Below, piece after piece: positions 9,971 to 18,183 of a DNA stretch of 64,000 nucleotides (its first letter is position 1; each line of letters starts with the position of its first letter). This stretch comes from Pseudobutyrivibrio sp. MD2005 (GTDB taxonomy: Bacteria; Bacillota; Clostridia; Lachnospirales; Lachnospiraceae): contig NZ_KK211358.1 of NCBI RefSeq assembly GCF_000621865.1, positions 124,001 to 188,000 on the forward strand, given 5' to 3'. The translations under genes and the position numbers were made by a program. The notes beneath the pieces were generated by a model. The model searched no databases and had not been told where the DNA came from. It saw only the letters and a program-made list of their open reading frames with translations.

Positions 9971-10672
9971 ATGGAATATATAAAAGGATTTATTCAAAGA
10001 AAAATGGTTATATTACTTGCAGCGATTGTATTAGTATTTTTTGTTTTATTTAATGCTGGATTTTTTGGCGGAAAGGATGAGCGTATTAGAATCACCTGTG
10101 TTGGGGACAGCTTGACTTATGGAAGTGGTGTTCTGAAGACCAGGGAGCTTGATAGCTATCCTGCACAGCTTCAATCAAAGCTAGGAACATCACACGTGGT
10201 ATCTAATTTTGGATTGAGGAATGCCACAGCAGCCACATCAGGAGATTTACCATATATTGATTCTGAGGAATATAAAAAATCTCTAGAATCTAACCCAGAT
10301 ATTGTGATTCTCATGCTTGGTACTAATGATACAAAGACTTACAACTGGAACGCGGCTGATTATAAGGAAGGTCTTAAGACATTAGTTGAATCTTATCAGC
10401 AGTTGGAGTCTAAACCTACGGTTTATCTTATGCGTAGTCCCTATTGCTATGCTAAAAATGGTGGTGAAATAGCAGAGTACGAAGTGCAGCCTAGTATAGT
10501 TTCAGGCCAGCTAGGCGAGATTATTGACACAGTGGCATCTGAAACTGGAGTAGAAGTTATTGATTTGTATACGCCAACTGTTGGTAAAGAAGATTTGTAC
10601 ACTGATGGAATTCACTTTAAGGCAGAGGGATACAAGATAATTGCCAATGAAGTTTATAATGTGGTGAAATAG
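9971..10672 (+). CDS. Membrane-anchored SGNH/GDSL hydrolase
   Basis: About 233 residues. A short Lys/Arg-rich N-terminus leads into one hydrophobic helix (VILLAAIVLVFFVLFNAGFF), then an SGNH fold facing outside. Catalytic blocks are all visible: Ser in VGDSLTYG (block I), Gly in the LRNATA region, Asn in MLGTNDT (block III) and Asp/His in TDGIHF (block V). The family deacetylates or de-esterifies carbohydrates and lipids; next to sugar uptake genes a role in removing acyl groups from plant polysaccharide is possible but not shown. No Shine-Dalgarno is visible at 9971; a start at 10004 is an alternative, and a TATAAT at 9961-9966 sits immediately upstream. Confidence 0.8.
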   Translation: MEYIKGFIQRKMVILLAAIVLVFFVLFNAGFFGGKDERIRITCVGDSLTYGSGVLKTRELDSYPAQLQSKLGTSHVVSNFGLRNATAATSGDLPYIDSEEYKKSLESNPDIVILMLGTNDTKTYNWNAADYKEGLKTLVESYQQLESKPTVYLMRSPYCYAKNGGEIAEYEVQPSIVSGQLGEIIDTVASETGVEVIDLYTPTVGKEDLYTDGIHFKAEGYKIIANEVYNVVK

Positions 10673-10698
10673 TTTGAGCCGCATATAGAAAAAATACA

Positions 10699-10747
10699 AA
10701 CTACATACTATTGTAGCTGTTGGCTACAATAGTATGTAGTTTTTTTG
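10699..10747 (+). terminator. Strong terminator after the SGNH hydrolase gene
   Basis: A 19-base-pair perfect stem with a 5-base loop (arms 10699-10717 and 10723-10741) followed by a run of seven T. The stem end ACTACATA recurs in the degenerate inverted repeats that follow. Confidence 0.88.
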
Positions 10748-10774
10748 CTATTTTTAGGTGCTTAAGGTAGTGAA

Positions 10775-10969
10775 CTACATATATTCTTTGGGCTAATAGA
10801 AAAAATATGTAGAAAATACATGGTGTGGCAGAATCCATGCATGGACTGGGGGTGAAAACTACATATTATCGATGGCCAAATGCTAATAGTATGTAGAATT
10901 GCATTGCGCACAACTCATCTGGCGCCAAAAACTACCTATTATTGGTGGTTATAGTGGAAATGTATGTAG
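10775..10969 (+). repeat. Three degenerate stem-loops related to the preceding terminator
   Basis: In the 393-base gap before the next gene, three more inverted repeats reuse the arms of the terminator: 10775-10785/10802-10812, 10859-10869/10886-10896 and 10932-10942/10958-10969. All begin CTACMTA and end TATGTAG with one or two mismatches or wobbles, while loops and spacers differ. With the terminator this makes a four-unit array within about 270 bases. No coding capacity is apparent. Array function is unknown. Confidence 0.7.
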
Positions 10970-11065
10970 TATAAGGAAATATGGTATTGATTTTCAGATA
11001 ATATGGTGGTAAATTGGAAAAAGGTTATATATTATTAACTAATTTATATTTGGAGGAGAAATATA

Positions 11066-12487
11066 ATGAAAAACAAAAAGGTATTAGCACTAATTCTAGC
11101 AATTGCAATGGCAGGAGCTGTTGGCACCCCTGCACTAAAAGCTGAGGCTGCAGGTTTGTCCCAGGCGGCAGATCCAAATGCTGTGGTTTATGGCAAATTA
11201 TCAAAGTCTGAAATTGCGGTGCTTAAGGGGCTGTTTGATTACGACTATTATAAGTCTGAGAATCCGGAGGTTGTTGCTAGAATAGGGGATAGCTACGATA
11301 AGTTGTTTGAGCATTTTTATAAGTGTGGCATTTTTGAGGGACGTACATGTAACGCAAATTTTGACCCGGCAGCCTATGCTAGTGCATATCCAGATTTGAA
11401 GGAAAAATTCCAAAAAAATATCATTGATTATTATGTGCATTACGCAGCATTTGCTGATACAGGAGAGAGACCTCTCACAACAATTGCTGCCTGTGCAAAA
11501 GCGGGAATCACTGTAGAGACACTTGCTGGTGAAACAGTAAAGATTTCTCCTCAGGTTTATAAGCTTGCAACTGCAATGAGAACAAATGATTATATTGTAG
11601 TTGCAAAAGCTGCAAATAGTGTTTCTGGTGGTAGTTCATCAAGTGATTCTTCATCTAGTTCGTCATCAGATTCTTCATCTAGTGCAGTTGTTAAAACAGA
11701 TGGTGTGACATTTTTATTAGTAGCAGGAGATGCCAGTGCATATGCTGATGCTAAGGGATTGACACCAATACGATCTGAAATTTATGGTCATAGTGAACTT
11801 ACATTATTTATTATCGAAGGCGATCAAGGATATGCGGCTTATGATAATAAAGATTGGACTGGCCATGATTTTTTCAATGGCAAGACTCCAGTTTATGAGA
11901 CATCAGATTATATTGCAAAAGCTAATATGTCAACAGCTGATATTGTAGCTGTATATGAGAATAAAAGCTATCAAGGAGACAGTGAGATTTCAACAGGAAG
12001 CACAAATATTTCTGGATTAACAAATGCCCCTGCTTATTCTTTTACAGGCGAATTTCAGTATACAGCTGAAAAAGAATGTGGCACTTGTTTTGATGTTAAT
12101 TGGTCAGGAGTTAAAGGTAGCGTAAGTGATTCTGAGGAAGAAGCTACAGATTTTAATTTATATAACGGTGCATACGAGCTGACAGGTTATTATACAAATG
12201 ATAATGGTTCACAATCACACACATTTGCAAGTGATGAGGAGCGCGACGCTTGGATTGCCAGTAACTATGCTCCAGATGTTAGGCCAGATGTTTCAATGAA
12301 TGCTGATTATATTACTGGTATTGATGTGGATGGTGCAGAAGCAACTAAATACAATGTCGGCATGGACATTAAAGAAAACAATGATGGTACAATAGATGTA
12401 ACTGTTGGTGTTTATAATGATGAAAACAAATTTGGATCTGTATCAACAGTTACAGTAGATCCAGATGATAGCGAAGGCCAGCAATAG
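11066..12487 (+). CDS. Secreted protein with YPDL/EGR-type repeats and Ser-rich linker
   Basis: 473 residues with a strong ribosome-binding site and a Sec signal peptide (cleavage near AEAAG, residue ~30). Residues ~50-125 hold two copies of a repeat seen in many secreted bacterial proteins: FDYDYYKSENPEV...HFYKCGIFEGR and FDPAAYASAYPDL...HYAAFADTGERP. A Ser-only/Asp-Ser linker around residues 190-208 leads to a C-terminal region of ~260 residues that I do not recognise; it is rich in Asp, Asn, Thr and Tyr like extracellular beta-domains. The same repeat module appears in the secreted SGNH protein at 51571, suggesting a shared cell-surface or matrix attachment role (inference). Confidence 0.75.
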   Translation: MKNKKVLALILAIAMAGAVGTPALKAEAAGLSQAADPNAVVYGKLSKSEIAVLKGLFDYDYYKSENPEVVARIGDSYDKLFEHFYKCGIFEGRTCNANFDPAAYASAYPDLKEKFQKNIIDYYVHYAAFADTGERPLTTIAACAKAGITVETLAGETVKISPQVYKLATAMRTNDYIVVAKAANSVSGGSSSSDSSSSSSSDSSSSAVVKTDGVTFLLVAGDASAYADAKGLTPIRSEIYGHSELTLFIIEGDQGYAAYDNKDWTGHDFFNGKTPVYETSDYIAKANMSTADIVAVYENKSYQGDSEISTGSTNISGLTNAPAYSFTGEFQYTAEKECGTCFDVNWSGVKGSVSDSEEEATDFNLYNGAYELTGYYTNDNGSQSHTFASDEERDAWIASNYAPDVRPDVSMNADYITGIDVDGAEATKYNVGMDIKENNDGTIDVTVGVYNDENKFGSVSTVTVDPDDSEGQQ

Positions 12488-12520
12488 TATAATGCCTGAC
12501 ATAATGAAATAGTTTATCAA

Positions 12521-12560
12521 TAAACCTGTTGACATAATGTGTCAGCAGGTTTATATTTAA
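12521..12560 (+). terminator. Terminator after the secreted-protein gene
   Basis: Stem TAAACCTG-TGACA / TGTCA-CAGGTTTA with a single T/G mismatch-wobble and a short loop, followed by a TATATTTAA tract. Confidence 0.75.
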
Positions 12561-12567
12561 ATCAAAC

Positions 12568-12587
12568 ATATGAACGAATGCTCATAT
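12568..12587 (+). promoter_or_regulatory. Probable CadC/SmtB-type operator before the metal-efflux operon
   Basis: Imperfect palindrome ATATGA-8-TCATAT with a further C/G pair inside, closely resembling operators of ArsR/SmtB zinc and cadmium repressors. It lies about 35 bases before the first gene of the operon, whose last gene encodes exactly such a repressor, so metal-relieved autoregulation is likely. Confidence 0.65.
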
Positions 12588-12621
12588 ATAAAAACGATAT
12601 ATTTTTTAGGAGGAAATAAAT

Positions 12622-12840
12622 ATGAAGAAGACTTACAAGATTGAAGTAGATTGTGCTAACTGTGCAAACAAGATGGAGCAGGCTGCTAAGGAGACAGCAG
12701 GAGTTGCCGATGCCACTGTAAACTTCATGGCTCTCAAAATGAACGTAGAATTTGAAGAGGGTGCTGACGTAAAGGCTGTTATGGCAGAGGTTCTTAAGAA
12801 TTGCAAGAAGGTAGAGGATGACTGCGAAATATTTTTATAA
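12622..12840 (+). CDS. Small heavy-metal-associated (HMA) domain protein
   Basis: 72 residues, a complete HMA fold with the metal-binding CxxC in VDCANCANKM (Cys12 and Cys15 by count). Strong AGGAGG. It precedes a P1B ATPase that lacks its own N-terminal HMA domain, so it is best read as that domain encoded separately, carrying or sensing metal for the pump. Additional Cys residues near the C-terminus (NCKKVEDDCE) might add a second ligand site. Copper chaperone CopZ is the alternative family reading, but the Zn/Cd type of the neighbouring pump and repressor argues for zinc or cadmium. Confidence 0.88.
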   Translation: MKKTYKIEVDCANCANKMEQAAKETAGVADATVNFMALKMNVEFEEGADVKAVMAEVLKNCKKVEDDCEIFL

Positions 12841-12861
12841 GAAGTATTAGGAGTAATTGGC

Positions 12862-14733
12862 ATGAACAAAAAGCAAAAGAAGGTTTTAGTGAGGATAATT
12901 GCAGCAGCTGTAATGATGATAGTGTTGCTTTTATTGCCTCTTAAGGAAAAGAGTCCAATAAGATTCGTGCTGTTTTTGATTCCTTATTTTACTATAGGCT
13001 ACGACATTTTAAAAAAGGCCTTTAAGGGAATCATGAATAGACAGGTGTTTGATGAAAACTTCCTTATGGCGGTAGCTACAGTGGGGGCTATGGCACTTGG
13101 TGAATACACTGAGGGTGTAGCAGTTATGCTGTTTTATCAGATTGGAGAACTGTTCCAGTCATACGCTGTAGGAAAAAGCAGAAGAAACATTTCAGCACTG
13201 ATGGATATCAGGCCTGATTTTGCTAATGTAATGGTTGATGGAAAGCTTGAGCAGGTTGATCCAGATGAAATTGAAATAGGCAGCGAAATAGTAGTTCAGC
13301 CTGGAGAGAAGATACCAATCGATGGTGTAGTAGTTGATGGTAATTCTACTTTGGATACAGCTGCTCTCACAGGTGAAAGTGTTCCAAGAAGCGCAAAAGC
13401 AGGAGATGATGTAATTTCTGGCTGTATAAATATGACAGGCGTTTTGACAATTCGTACCACAAAAGAATTTGGTGAATCTACAGCTTCTAAGATATTGGAT
13501 TTAGTAGAGAATGCTTCTTCAAAGAAGTCAAAACCGGAGAACTTTATTTCGAAATTTGCAAGAGTATACACTCCGGTTGTATGCTACTTGGCTGTGGCTC
13601 TTGCCATATTGCCGCCAGTAATCAGATTGATTATAGGAATGGACCCATTGTGGTCGCAGTGGGTGTATAGGGCCCTTACATTTCTCGTAATCAGTTGTCC
13701 TTGCGCTTTGGTTATCAGCATTCCACTTACATTTTTTGCAGGAATCGGTGGTGCAAGCAAAGAGGGTGTGTTAGTTAAGGGTTCAAATTATTTGGATGCA
13801 CTTTCTAAAGCAAAGATTGCAGTGATGGATAAAACAGGCACATTGACAGAGGGTGTATTTAAAGTAACAAAGGTGGTGTCAAATGATATTGCTGAGGATG
13901 AGTTTCTTAGTTTAACTGCCATGGCTGAGGTATATTCAAATCATCCAATTTCCAAGAGCCTTAAGGAAGCCTATGGCAAGCCAATCGATTCCAGCAGGGT
14001 ATCAGATGTTCAGGAAATATCAGGACAAGGAATAAAGGCAACTGTTTCAGGCAAGCTAATTCATGTTGGAAACGAAAAGCTTATGGAGTCCATTGGCGTG
14101 AAAGCAAGTGAAATAATAGCGCCAGGCACAATTATCCATGTAGCGATTGAAGGATTGTATGCAGGATATATTTTGATATCTGACGAAATCAAAGCTTCAT
14201 CAAAATCTGCTATTTCAGCAATGAAGCATTCAGGAATCAGAAGTACTGTAATGCTTACAGGCGATAGCAGGCAGGTGGCTGATATTGTAGCAAAAGACTT
14301 AGGGTTAGAGAAGGTATATTCAGAATTGTTACCTCAGGATAAGGTGACAATGGTAGAAGAATTATTAGCTGACAAAACTGCGAATGAACAATTGATTTTC
14401 GTGGGCGATGGAATCAATGATGCGCCGGTACTTTCACGAGCAGATATTGGAATCGCCATGGGAGCATTAGGGTCAGATGCGGCAATAGAAGCTGCGGATA
14501 TTGTGTTAATGGATGATGATCCAAAGAAGATAGCTAAGGCTATAAATATTGCAAAAAAATGTATGAGAATCGTATATGAAAACATATACTTCGCAATAGG
14601 AATTAAGGTTGCATGTCTTATCCTTGGCGCCTTAGGCCTGGCAAATATGTGGGTTGCGATTTTTGCAGATGTAGGCGTAATGGTGATAGCTGTGCTTAAT
14701 GCAATTAGAGCTTTACGAGTACATAACTTATAG
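12862..14733 (+). CDS. cadA: Zn/Cd/Pb-exporting P1B-type ATPase
   Basis: 623 residues. Membrane helices at the start, actuator domain TGES, the ion-binding CPC motif (Cys279-Pro-Cys281 in SCPCALVIS), phosphorylation Asp323 in DKTGTLTEG, the HP motif in SNHPIS and the hinge GDGINDAP. The last helix has the Asp of the Zn/Cd subgroup (MWVAIFADVGVMVIAVLNAIRAL). No N-terminal metal-binding domain: it begins almost directly with the first helix, and the HMA domain is supplied by the gene before. It pumps divalent soft metals out of the cytoplasm. Flanked by the HMA gene (21 bases) and the repressor gene (9 bases). Confidence 0.93.
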   Translation: MNKKQKKVLVRIIAAAVMMIVLLLLPLKEKSPIRFVLFLIPYFTIGYDILKKAFKGIMNRQVFDENFLMAVATVGAMALGEYTEGVAVMLFYQIGELFQSYAVGKSRRNISALMDIRPDFANVMVDGKLEQVDPDEIEIGSEIVVQPGEKIPIDGVVVDGNSTLDTAALTGESVPRSAKAGDDVISGCINMTGVLTIRTTKEFGESTASKILDLVENASSKKSKPENFISKFARVYTPVVCYLAVALAILPPVIRLIIGMDPLWSQWVYRALTFLVISCPCALVISIPLTFFAGIGGASKEGVLVKGSNYLDALSKAKIAVMDKTGTLTEGVFKVTKVVSNDIAEDEFLSLTAMAEVYSNHPISKSLKEAYGKPIDSSRVSDVQEISGQGIKATVSGKLIHVGNEKLMESIGVKASEIIAPGTIIHVAIEGLYAGYILISDEIKASSKSAISAMKHSGIRSTVMLTGDSRQVADIVAKDLGLEKVYSELLPQDKVTMVEELLADKTANEQLIFVGDGINDAPVLSRADIGIAMGALGSDAAIEAADIVLMDDDPKKIAKAINIAKKCMRIVYENIYFAIGIKVACLILGALGLANMWVAIFADVGVMVIAVLNAIRALRVHNL

Positions 14734-14742
14734 GAGGATAGA

Positions 14743-15099
14743 ATGGGAAAACATGCAGAATGCTGTGATGAGCAGTGTGTTCACACAGAGCTAGTAAATA
14801 AAGTATTAACTGAGCTCCCTGATGAGGAAGTCCTATATGATTTAGCTGAACTTTTCAAAGTATTTGGAGATAGTACAAGAGTGAGAATTCTATTTGCTCT
14901 TTTTGAATCAGAGCTATGCGTATGTGATCTTTCGGAAGCTCTTGATATGACTCAATCAGCCATATCGCATCAGCTTCAGATACTTCGTACGAACAAGCTT
15001 GTTAAAGGGCGTCGTGAAGGTAAGCAGATGTATTACAGTCTCGCCGATGAGCATGTAGTAACAATTATTGCTCAAGGATTAAATCATATATTAGAATAA
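14743..15099 (+). CDS. cadC: ArsR/SmtB-family metal-responsive repressor, CadC type
   Basis: 118 residues, winged helix. Metal ligands of the CadC alpha-3N site are visible: N-terminal Cys cluster (AECCDEQCVH) and ELCVCDLSEAL in helix 3. The recognition helix is TQSAISHQLQILRTNKLV. The C-terminal helix DEHVVTIIAQGLNHI keeps the Asp/His pattern of the alpha-5 zinc site. Family members release DNA when Cd, Pb or Zn binds. As last gene of the operon it likely represses the palindrome at 12568. Confidence 0.93.
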   Translation: MGKHAECCDEQCVHTELVNKVLTELPDEEVLYDLAELFKVFGDSTRVRILFALFESELCVCDLSEALDMTQSAISHQLQILRTNKLVKGRREGKQMYYSLADEHVVTIIAQGLNHILE

Positions 15100-15103
15100 A
15101 ATT

Positions 15104-15141
15104 AGCCCAAGACTATTGAATTATGGTCTTGGGCTGTTTTA
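15104..15141 (+). terminator. Terminator of the metal-efflux operon
   Basis: AGCCCAAGAC / GTCTTGGGCT perfect 10-bp stem, 12-base loop, then a G and TTTT. Confidence 0.88.
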
Positions 15142-15154
15142 CGATAAACAATAC

Positions 15155-15185
15155 AAAAAAAGACATCACCAAGGTGATGTCTTTT
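15155..15185 (-). terminator. Terminator of tRNA-Glu (minus strand)
   Basis: AAAAGACATCACC / GGTGATGTCTTTT inverted repeat directly 3' of the tRNA gene on the minus strand, continued by an A-run (T-run in the transcript). Confidence 0.85.
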
Positions 15186-15187
15186 AG

Positions 15188-15259
15188 CAGTTCCTAGCGG
15201 AATCGAACCGCTGTTTTCGCCGTGAGAGGGCGACGTCTTAACCGCTTGACCAAGGAACC
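15188..15259 (-). tRNA. tRNA-Glu (CTC anticodon)
   Basis: Read on the minus strand: acceptor GGTTCCT pairing with AGGAACT (a G-U end pair, as in other Firmicutes tRNA-Glu), D arm GGTCAAGCGGTTAAGAC, anticodon loop CTCTCAC giving CTC, and T arm GCGGTTCGATTCCGC. The discriminator base is G and the 3' CCA is not encoded. A promoter lies upstream at 15292-15320 and a terminator immediately after. Confidence 0.95.
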
Positions 15260-15291
15260 ATATTTGTTTCGCTGCCTCAGCAACGAAGATA

Positions 15292-15320
15292 ATAATACAG
15301 TATAATTTTCTATAAGTCAA
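15292..15320 (-). promoter_or_regulatory. Promoter of tRNA-Glu
   Basis: Minus-strand TTGACT - 17 bases - TATTAT, with a TG directly before the -10 box. The remainder of the gap to glgC (15321-15512) is very AT-rich and holds no gene I can support. Confidence 0.8.
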
Positions 15321-15512
15321 CAACTTTTTTTATTTTTTTTTATATTGTTTTCATTCGCCATAACTATTACAAAAAAATCCTTTAAAAATCAGTATTTCGT
15401 TGCGTATTATAGGCAAAACAATTAAACTAGAAATATATTAATTTTTGAGGGATTGGGTTTAGCTTTCGGGCTGAATCTGAGAGCATGAAAGAATTTGAAG
15501 GGGGTATAAGTT

Positions 15513-16652
15513 ATGGCTCAAACTAACATGCTGGCAATGATATTAGCCGGTGGAAGAGGCAGCAGATTGCATGAGTTGACTAATAAGGTCGCAAAGCCTG
15601 CGGTAGCTTACGGCGGTAAATATCGCATTATCGATTTCCCACTTAGCAATTGCGCTAACAGTGGTATCGATATAGTAGGAGTACTTACACAGTACGAATC
15701 TGTTTTACTTAACAGCTATGTAGCTGCAGGTGGCAGATGGGGACTAGACACAAAAGATAGTGGTGTCTTTGTCCTAACACCAAGAGAGAAGGCTGATTCT
15801 GGATTAGATGTATACAGAGGCACAGCCGACGCTATCTCACAGAACATCGATTTCATCGATGCATACGAACCAGAGTATTTACTTGTTTTATCTGGTGATC
15901 ATATCTATAAAATGAATTACTCTAAGATGCTTGATTTCCACAAGCAAAATGGGGCAGATGCCACAATTGCAGTGCGTGGTGTTCCAATGAAAGAGGCTAG
16001 TCGCTTTGGTATCATGAATACTGATGACGAGCGTAGAATCATTGAGTTCGAAGAAAAGCCTGAAAAGCCAAAGAGTAATTTAGCATCTATGGGTATTTAT
16101 ATCTTTAATTGGAAGACAATGCGAAAGCTTCTTGTTGAGGATATGAAGAATCCTGATTCAAGTCATGATTTCGGAAATGACATTATTCCAAAGATGATTA
16201 ATGCTGGCAAAAAGCTTTATGCATATGAATTCTCAGGCTACTGGAAGGATGTAGGAACTATCGATTCATTATGGGAAGCTAATATGGATCTTCTTGATAG
16301 TGACAATGAGTTAAATCTTGATGATACATCATGGAAGATTTATACAGAGGACATTGGAACAATTCCTCAGTATATTGCAGATTCAGCAAAGATTGATTGT
16401 GCATACATCAATCAGGGTGCTCATATCGGGGGTTCAGTTACAAAATCTGTAATTTTCGGTAATGTAAAGATCGCACCTAACGCCAAGGTAATCGATTCAG
16501 TGCTTATGCCTGGTTCAATCGTAGAAGAGGGTGCTACCGTTACTAGAGCGCTAGTTGCTCCAAATATCAGAATTGGCAAAAATGCGACAGTAGGCAATAA
16601 AAAGAGCGAGGAAATCCTTCTCGTGGCTAAGAACGTAAAGGGGGAGGATTAA
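15513..16652 (+). CDS. glgC: Glucose-1-phosphate adenylyltransferase, catalytic subunit
   Basis: 379 residues. Nucleotidyltransferase domain with [12 protein letters not shown] and [19 protein letters not shown], followed by substrate motifs ([50 protein letters not shown]). The C-terminal third is a left-handed beta-helix with hexapeptide repeats. It makes ADP-glucose for glycogen synthesis. GGGGG Shine-Dalgarno; the next gene starts 2 bases after the stop, giving a GlgC/GlgD pair as in Bacillus and Lachnospiraceae. Confidence 0.95.
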   Translation: MAQTNMLAMILAGGRGSRLHELTNKVAKPAVAYGGKYRIIDFPLSNCANSGIDIVGVLTQYESVLLNSYVAAGGRWGLDTKDSGVFVLTPREKADSGLDVYRGTADAISQNIDFIDAYEPEYLLVLSGDHIYKMNYSKMLDFHKQNGADATIAVRGVPMKEASRFGIMNTDDERRIIEFEEKPEKPKSNLASMGIYIFNWKTMRKLLVEDMKNPDSSHDFGNDIIPKMINAGKKLYAYEFSGYWKDVGTIDSLWEANMDLLDSDNELNLDDTSWKIYTEDIGTIPQYIADSAKIDCAYINQGAHIGGSVTKSVIFGNVKIAPNAKVIDSVLMPGSIVEEGATVTRALVAPNIRIGKNATVGNKKSEEILLVAKNVKGED

Positions 16653-16653
16653 T

Positions 16654-17772
16654 ATGGCAACTAAAGCATTTGGAATTATAAATTCTGCAGCAAACTATAT
16701 AAGAGTTGAGGGCCTTCACGATTATAGACCAATCGGAGCCTTCTCATTTTTAGGAAGATTCCGCGTTATCGATTTTCCTATTTCAAATATGAGCAATAGT
16801 GGTTTAGATAGAATCCATGTGTATTTGAACTCTAGACCTCGCTCAATTGTTGAGCATATTGGCGATGGCCGTCACTATAATATCAACTCTAAGAGAGGTA
16901 ACATACAGCTTCTCTTTACACAGAACAATGGCGCCAGCTCAATCTACAACACAGACATTAATTCATATCTTGAAAATCTTGAGCAGATCGAAAGAATGCC
17001 TCAGGATTATGTAGTAGTAGCACCTAGCTACATGGTATACAAGCAGGATTATCAGCAGCTTTTAAATGCACATGTAGAGTCTGGAGCTGATATCACTTTG
17101 CTATATCATAAGGTAGATCAGGCTAAAGAATATTACAGAGCATGCAATGTTGTGACTCTTAATAAGCAAAAGGGTGTTGAGTCACTTGAAAGAAACATGG
17201 GTACTGCTAAGGAAAAGAACATTAGCATGGATACCTATGTTATGTCTAAAGAAATCTTTATCGACCTGGTTAAAAAGGCTAAAAAAGAATCTTCAGCATA
17301 TTCACTTGCAGATATGATTGCTATTGCTTGTGACACACTTGATGTTAGAGGATATCAGCACAAAGGATTTTTCGCAGCAATCACAAGCTTGGATGATTAT
17401 TACAGAGCTAATATGGAGCTCTTAGAATATTCCACAGCAATGGATTTCTTCAAGACAGATTGGCCATTCTACACCAAGACAACAGATGCCTGCCCTACAC
17501 AGTATTTCCATGGTGCATCAGTTACTCACTCAATGGTATGTAATGCAGGTCTCATCGAGGGAACTGTTGAAAATTCAATCATTGGACGTAATGTGCATAT
17601 TGGTAAGGGCGCAGTTATTAAGAATTCAATTATTCTTTCTTATACAGATATAGGAGATGGCGCTCATATCGAAAATGCGGTAGTAGATAAATGGGTGAAG
17701 GTTAATAAAGTTAAGAGAATTATCTCTGAAAATCTTACCCCAGCCTATGTAAAGCGAAACGACGTATTATAA
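16654..17772 (+). CDS. glgD: Glucose-1-phosphate adenylyltransferase, regulatory subunit
   Basis: 372 residues, a GlgC paralogue. The position of the catalytic GGxGxRL motif is replaced by AFGIINSAANYIRVEGL, while FRVIDFPISNMSNSG and the C-terminal hexapeptide helix are kept. This is the classic GlgD pattern: poor or no catalysis alone, forms heterotetramers with GlgC and alters its affinity and activity. Confidence 0.94.
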   Translation: MATKAFGIINSAANYIRVEGLHDYRPIGAFSFLGRFRVIDFPISNMSNSGLDRIHVYLNSRPRSIVEHIGDGRHYNINSKRGNIQLLFTQNNGASSIYNTDINSYLENLEQIERMPQDYVVVAPSYMVYKQDYQQLLNAHVESGADITLLYHKVDQAKEYYRACNVVTLNKQKGVESLERNMGTAKEKNISMDTYVMSKEIFIDLVKKAKKESSAYSLADMIAIACDTLDVRGYQHKGFFAAITSLDDYYRANMELLEYSTAMDFFKTDWPFYTKTTDACPTQYFHGASVTHSMVCNAGLIEGTVENSIIGRNVHIGKGAVIKNSIILSYTDIGDGAHIENAVVDKWVKVNKVKRIISENLTPAYVKRNDVL

Positions 17773-17781
17773 GATTATTAG

Positions 17782-17810
17782 TATCCCCCTGTTCATTCAG
17801 GGGGATATTT
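17782..17810 (+). terminator. Terminator of glgC-glgD
   Basis: TATCCCCCT / AGGGGGATA perfect stem, 8-base loop, then TTTCT. Confidence 0.85.
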
Positions 17811-17908
17811 CTGTCTATACAGATAAATGGTTAGAGAAGACTTACTCGCCTTTTTTTTCAATGTATGATAAAATTGGAGCCGATGATTTATTTAGGAGGG
17901 ATATAAAT

Positions 17909-18175
17909 ATGTTACCAGAGCAGTCAATTGAATTTAGATATGACACTCAGCTTCTTATTGAAGGAGAGGATCTTGATGAGGATGCAATCAACGATTACAT
18001 CACTGAGAATTTTGTTGGAGACAGCTTACTTGCTGTAGGCGATGAGGAGCTTATCAAGATTCATTACCATACAAATGAGCCATGGAAGGTACTTGAGTAT
18101 TGCCGTTCACTTGGCGAGATTTATGATATCGTTGTTGAAGATATGGACAGACAGGCCAGAGGTCTTCAGGGCTAG
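17909..18175 (+). CDS. Orphan FakA/DegV-like domain (kinase to dihydroxyacetone kinase family)
   Basis: 88 residues; the start at 17909 follows AGGAGGG, whereas an in-frame start at 17861 has no ribosome-binding site. The sequence YDTQLLIEG...DYITENFVGDSLLAVGDEELIKIHYHTNEPWKVLEYCRSLGEI matches the short central module of FakA/YloV proteins (the part with GDSxxVVG and HTNxPGKALE). The DhaL kinase domain and the C-terminal half are absent. It may be a stand-alone regulatory or lipid-handling module; function unknown. Guanine deaminase follows after 8 bases. A TG-TAAAAT extended -10 at 17865-17873 is a possible promoter. Confidence 0.8.
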   Translation: MLPEQSIEFRYDTQLLIEGEDLDEDAINDYITENFVGDSLLAVGDEELIKIHYHTNEPWKVLEYCRSLGEIYDIVVEDMDRQARGLQG

Positions 18176-18183
18176 GAGATATT

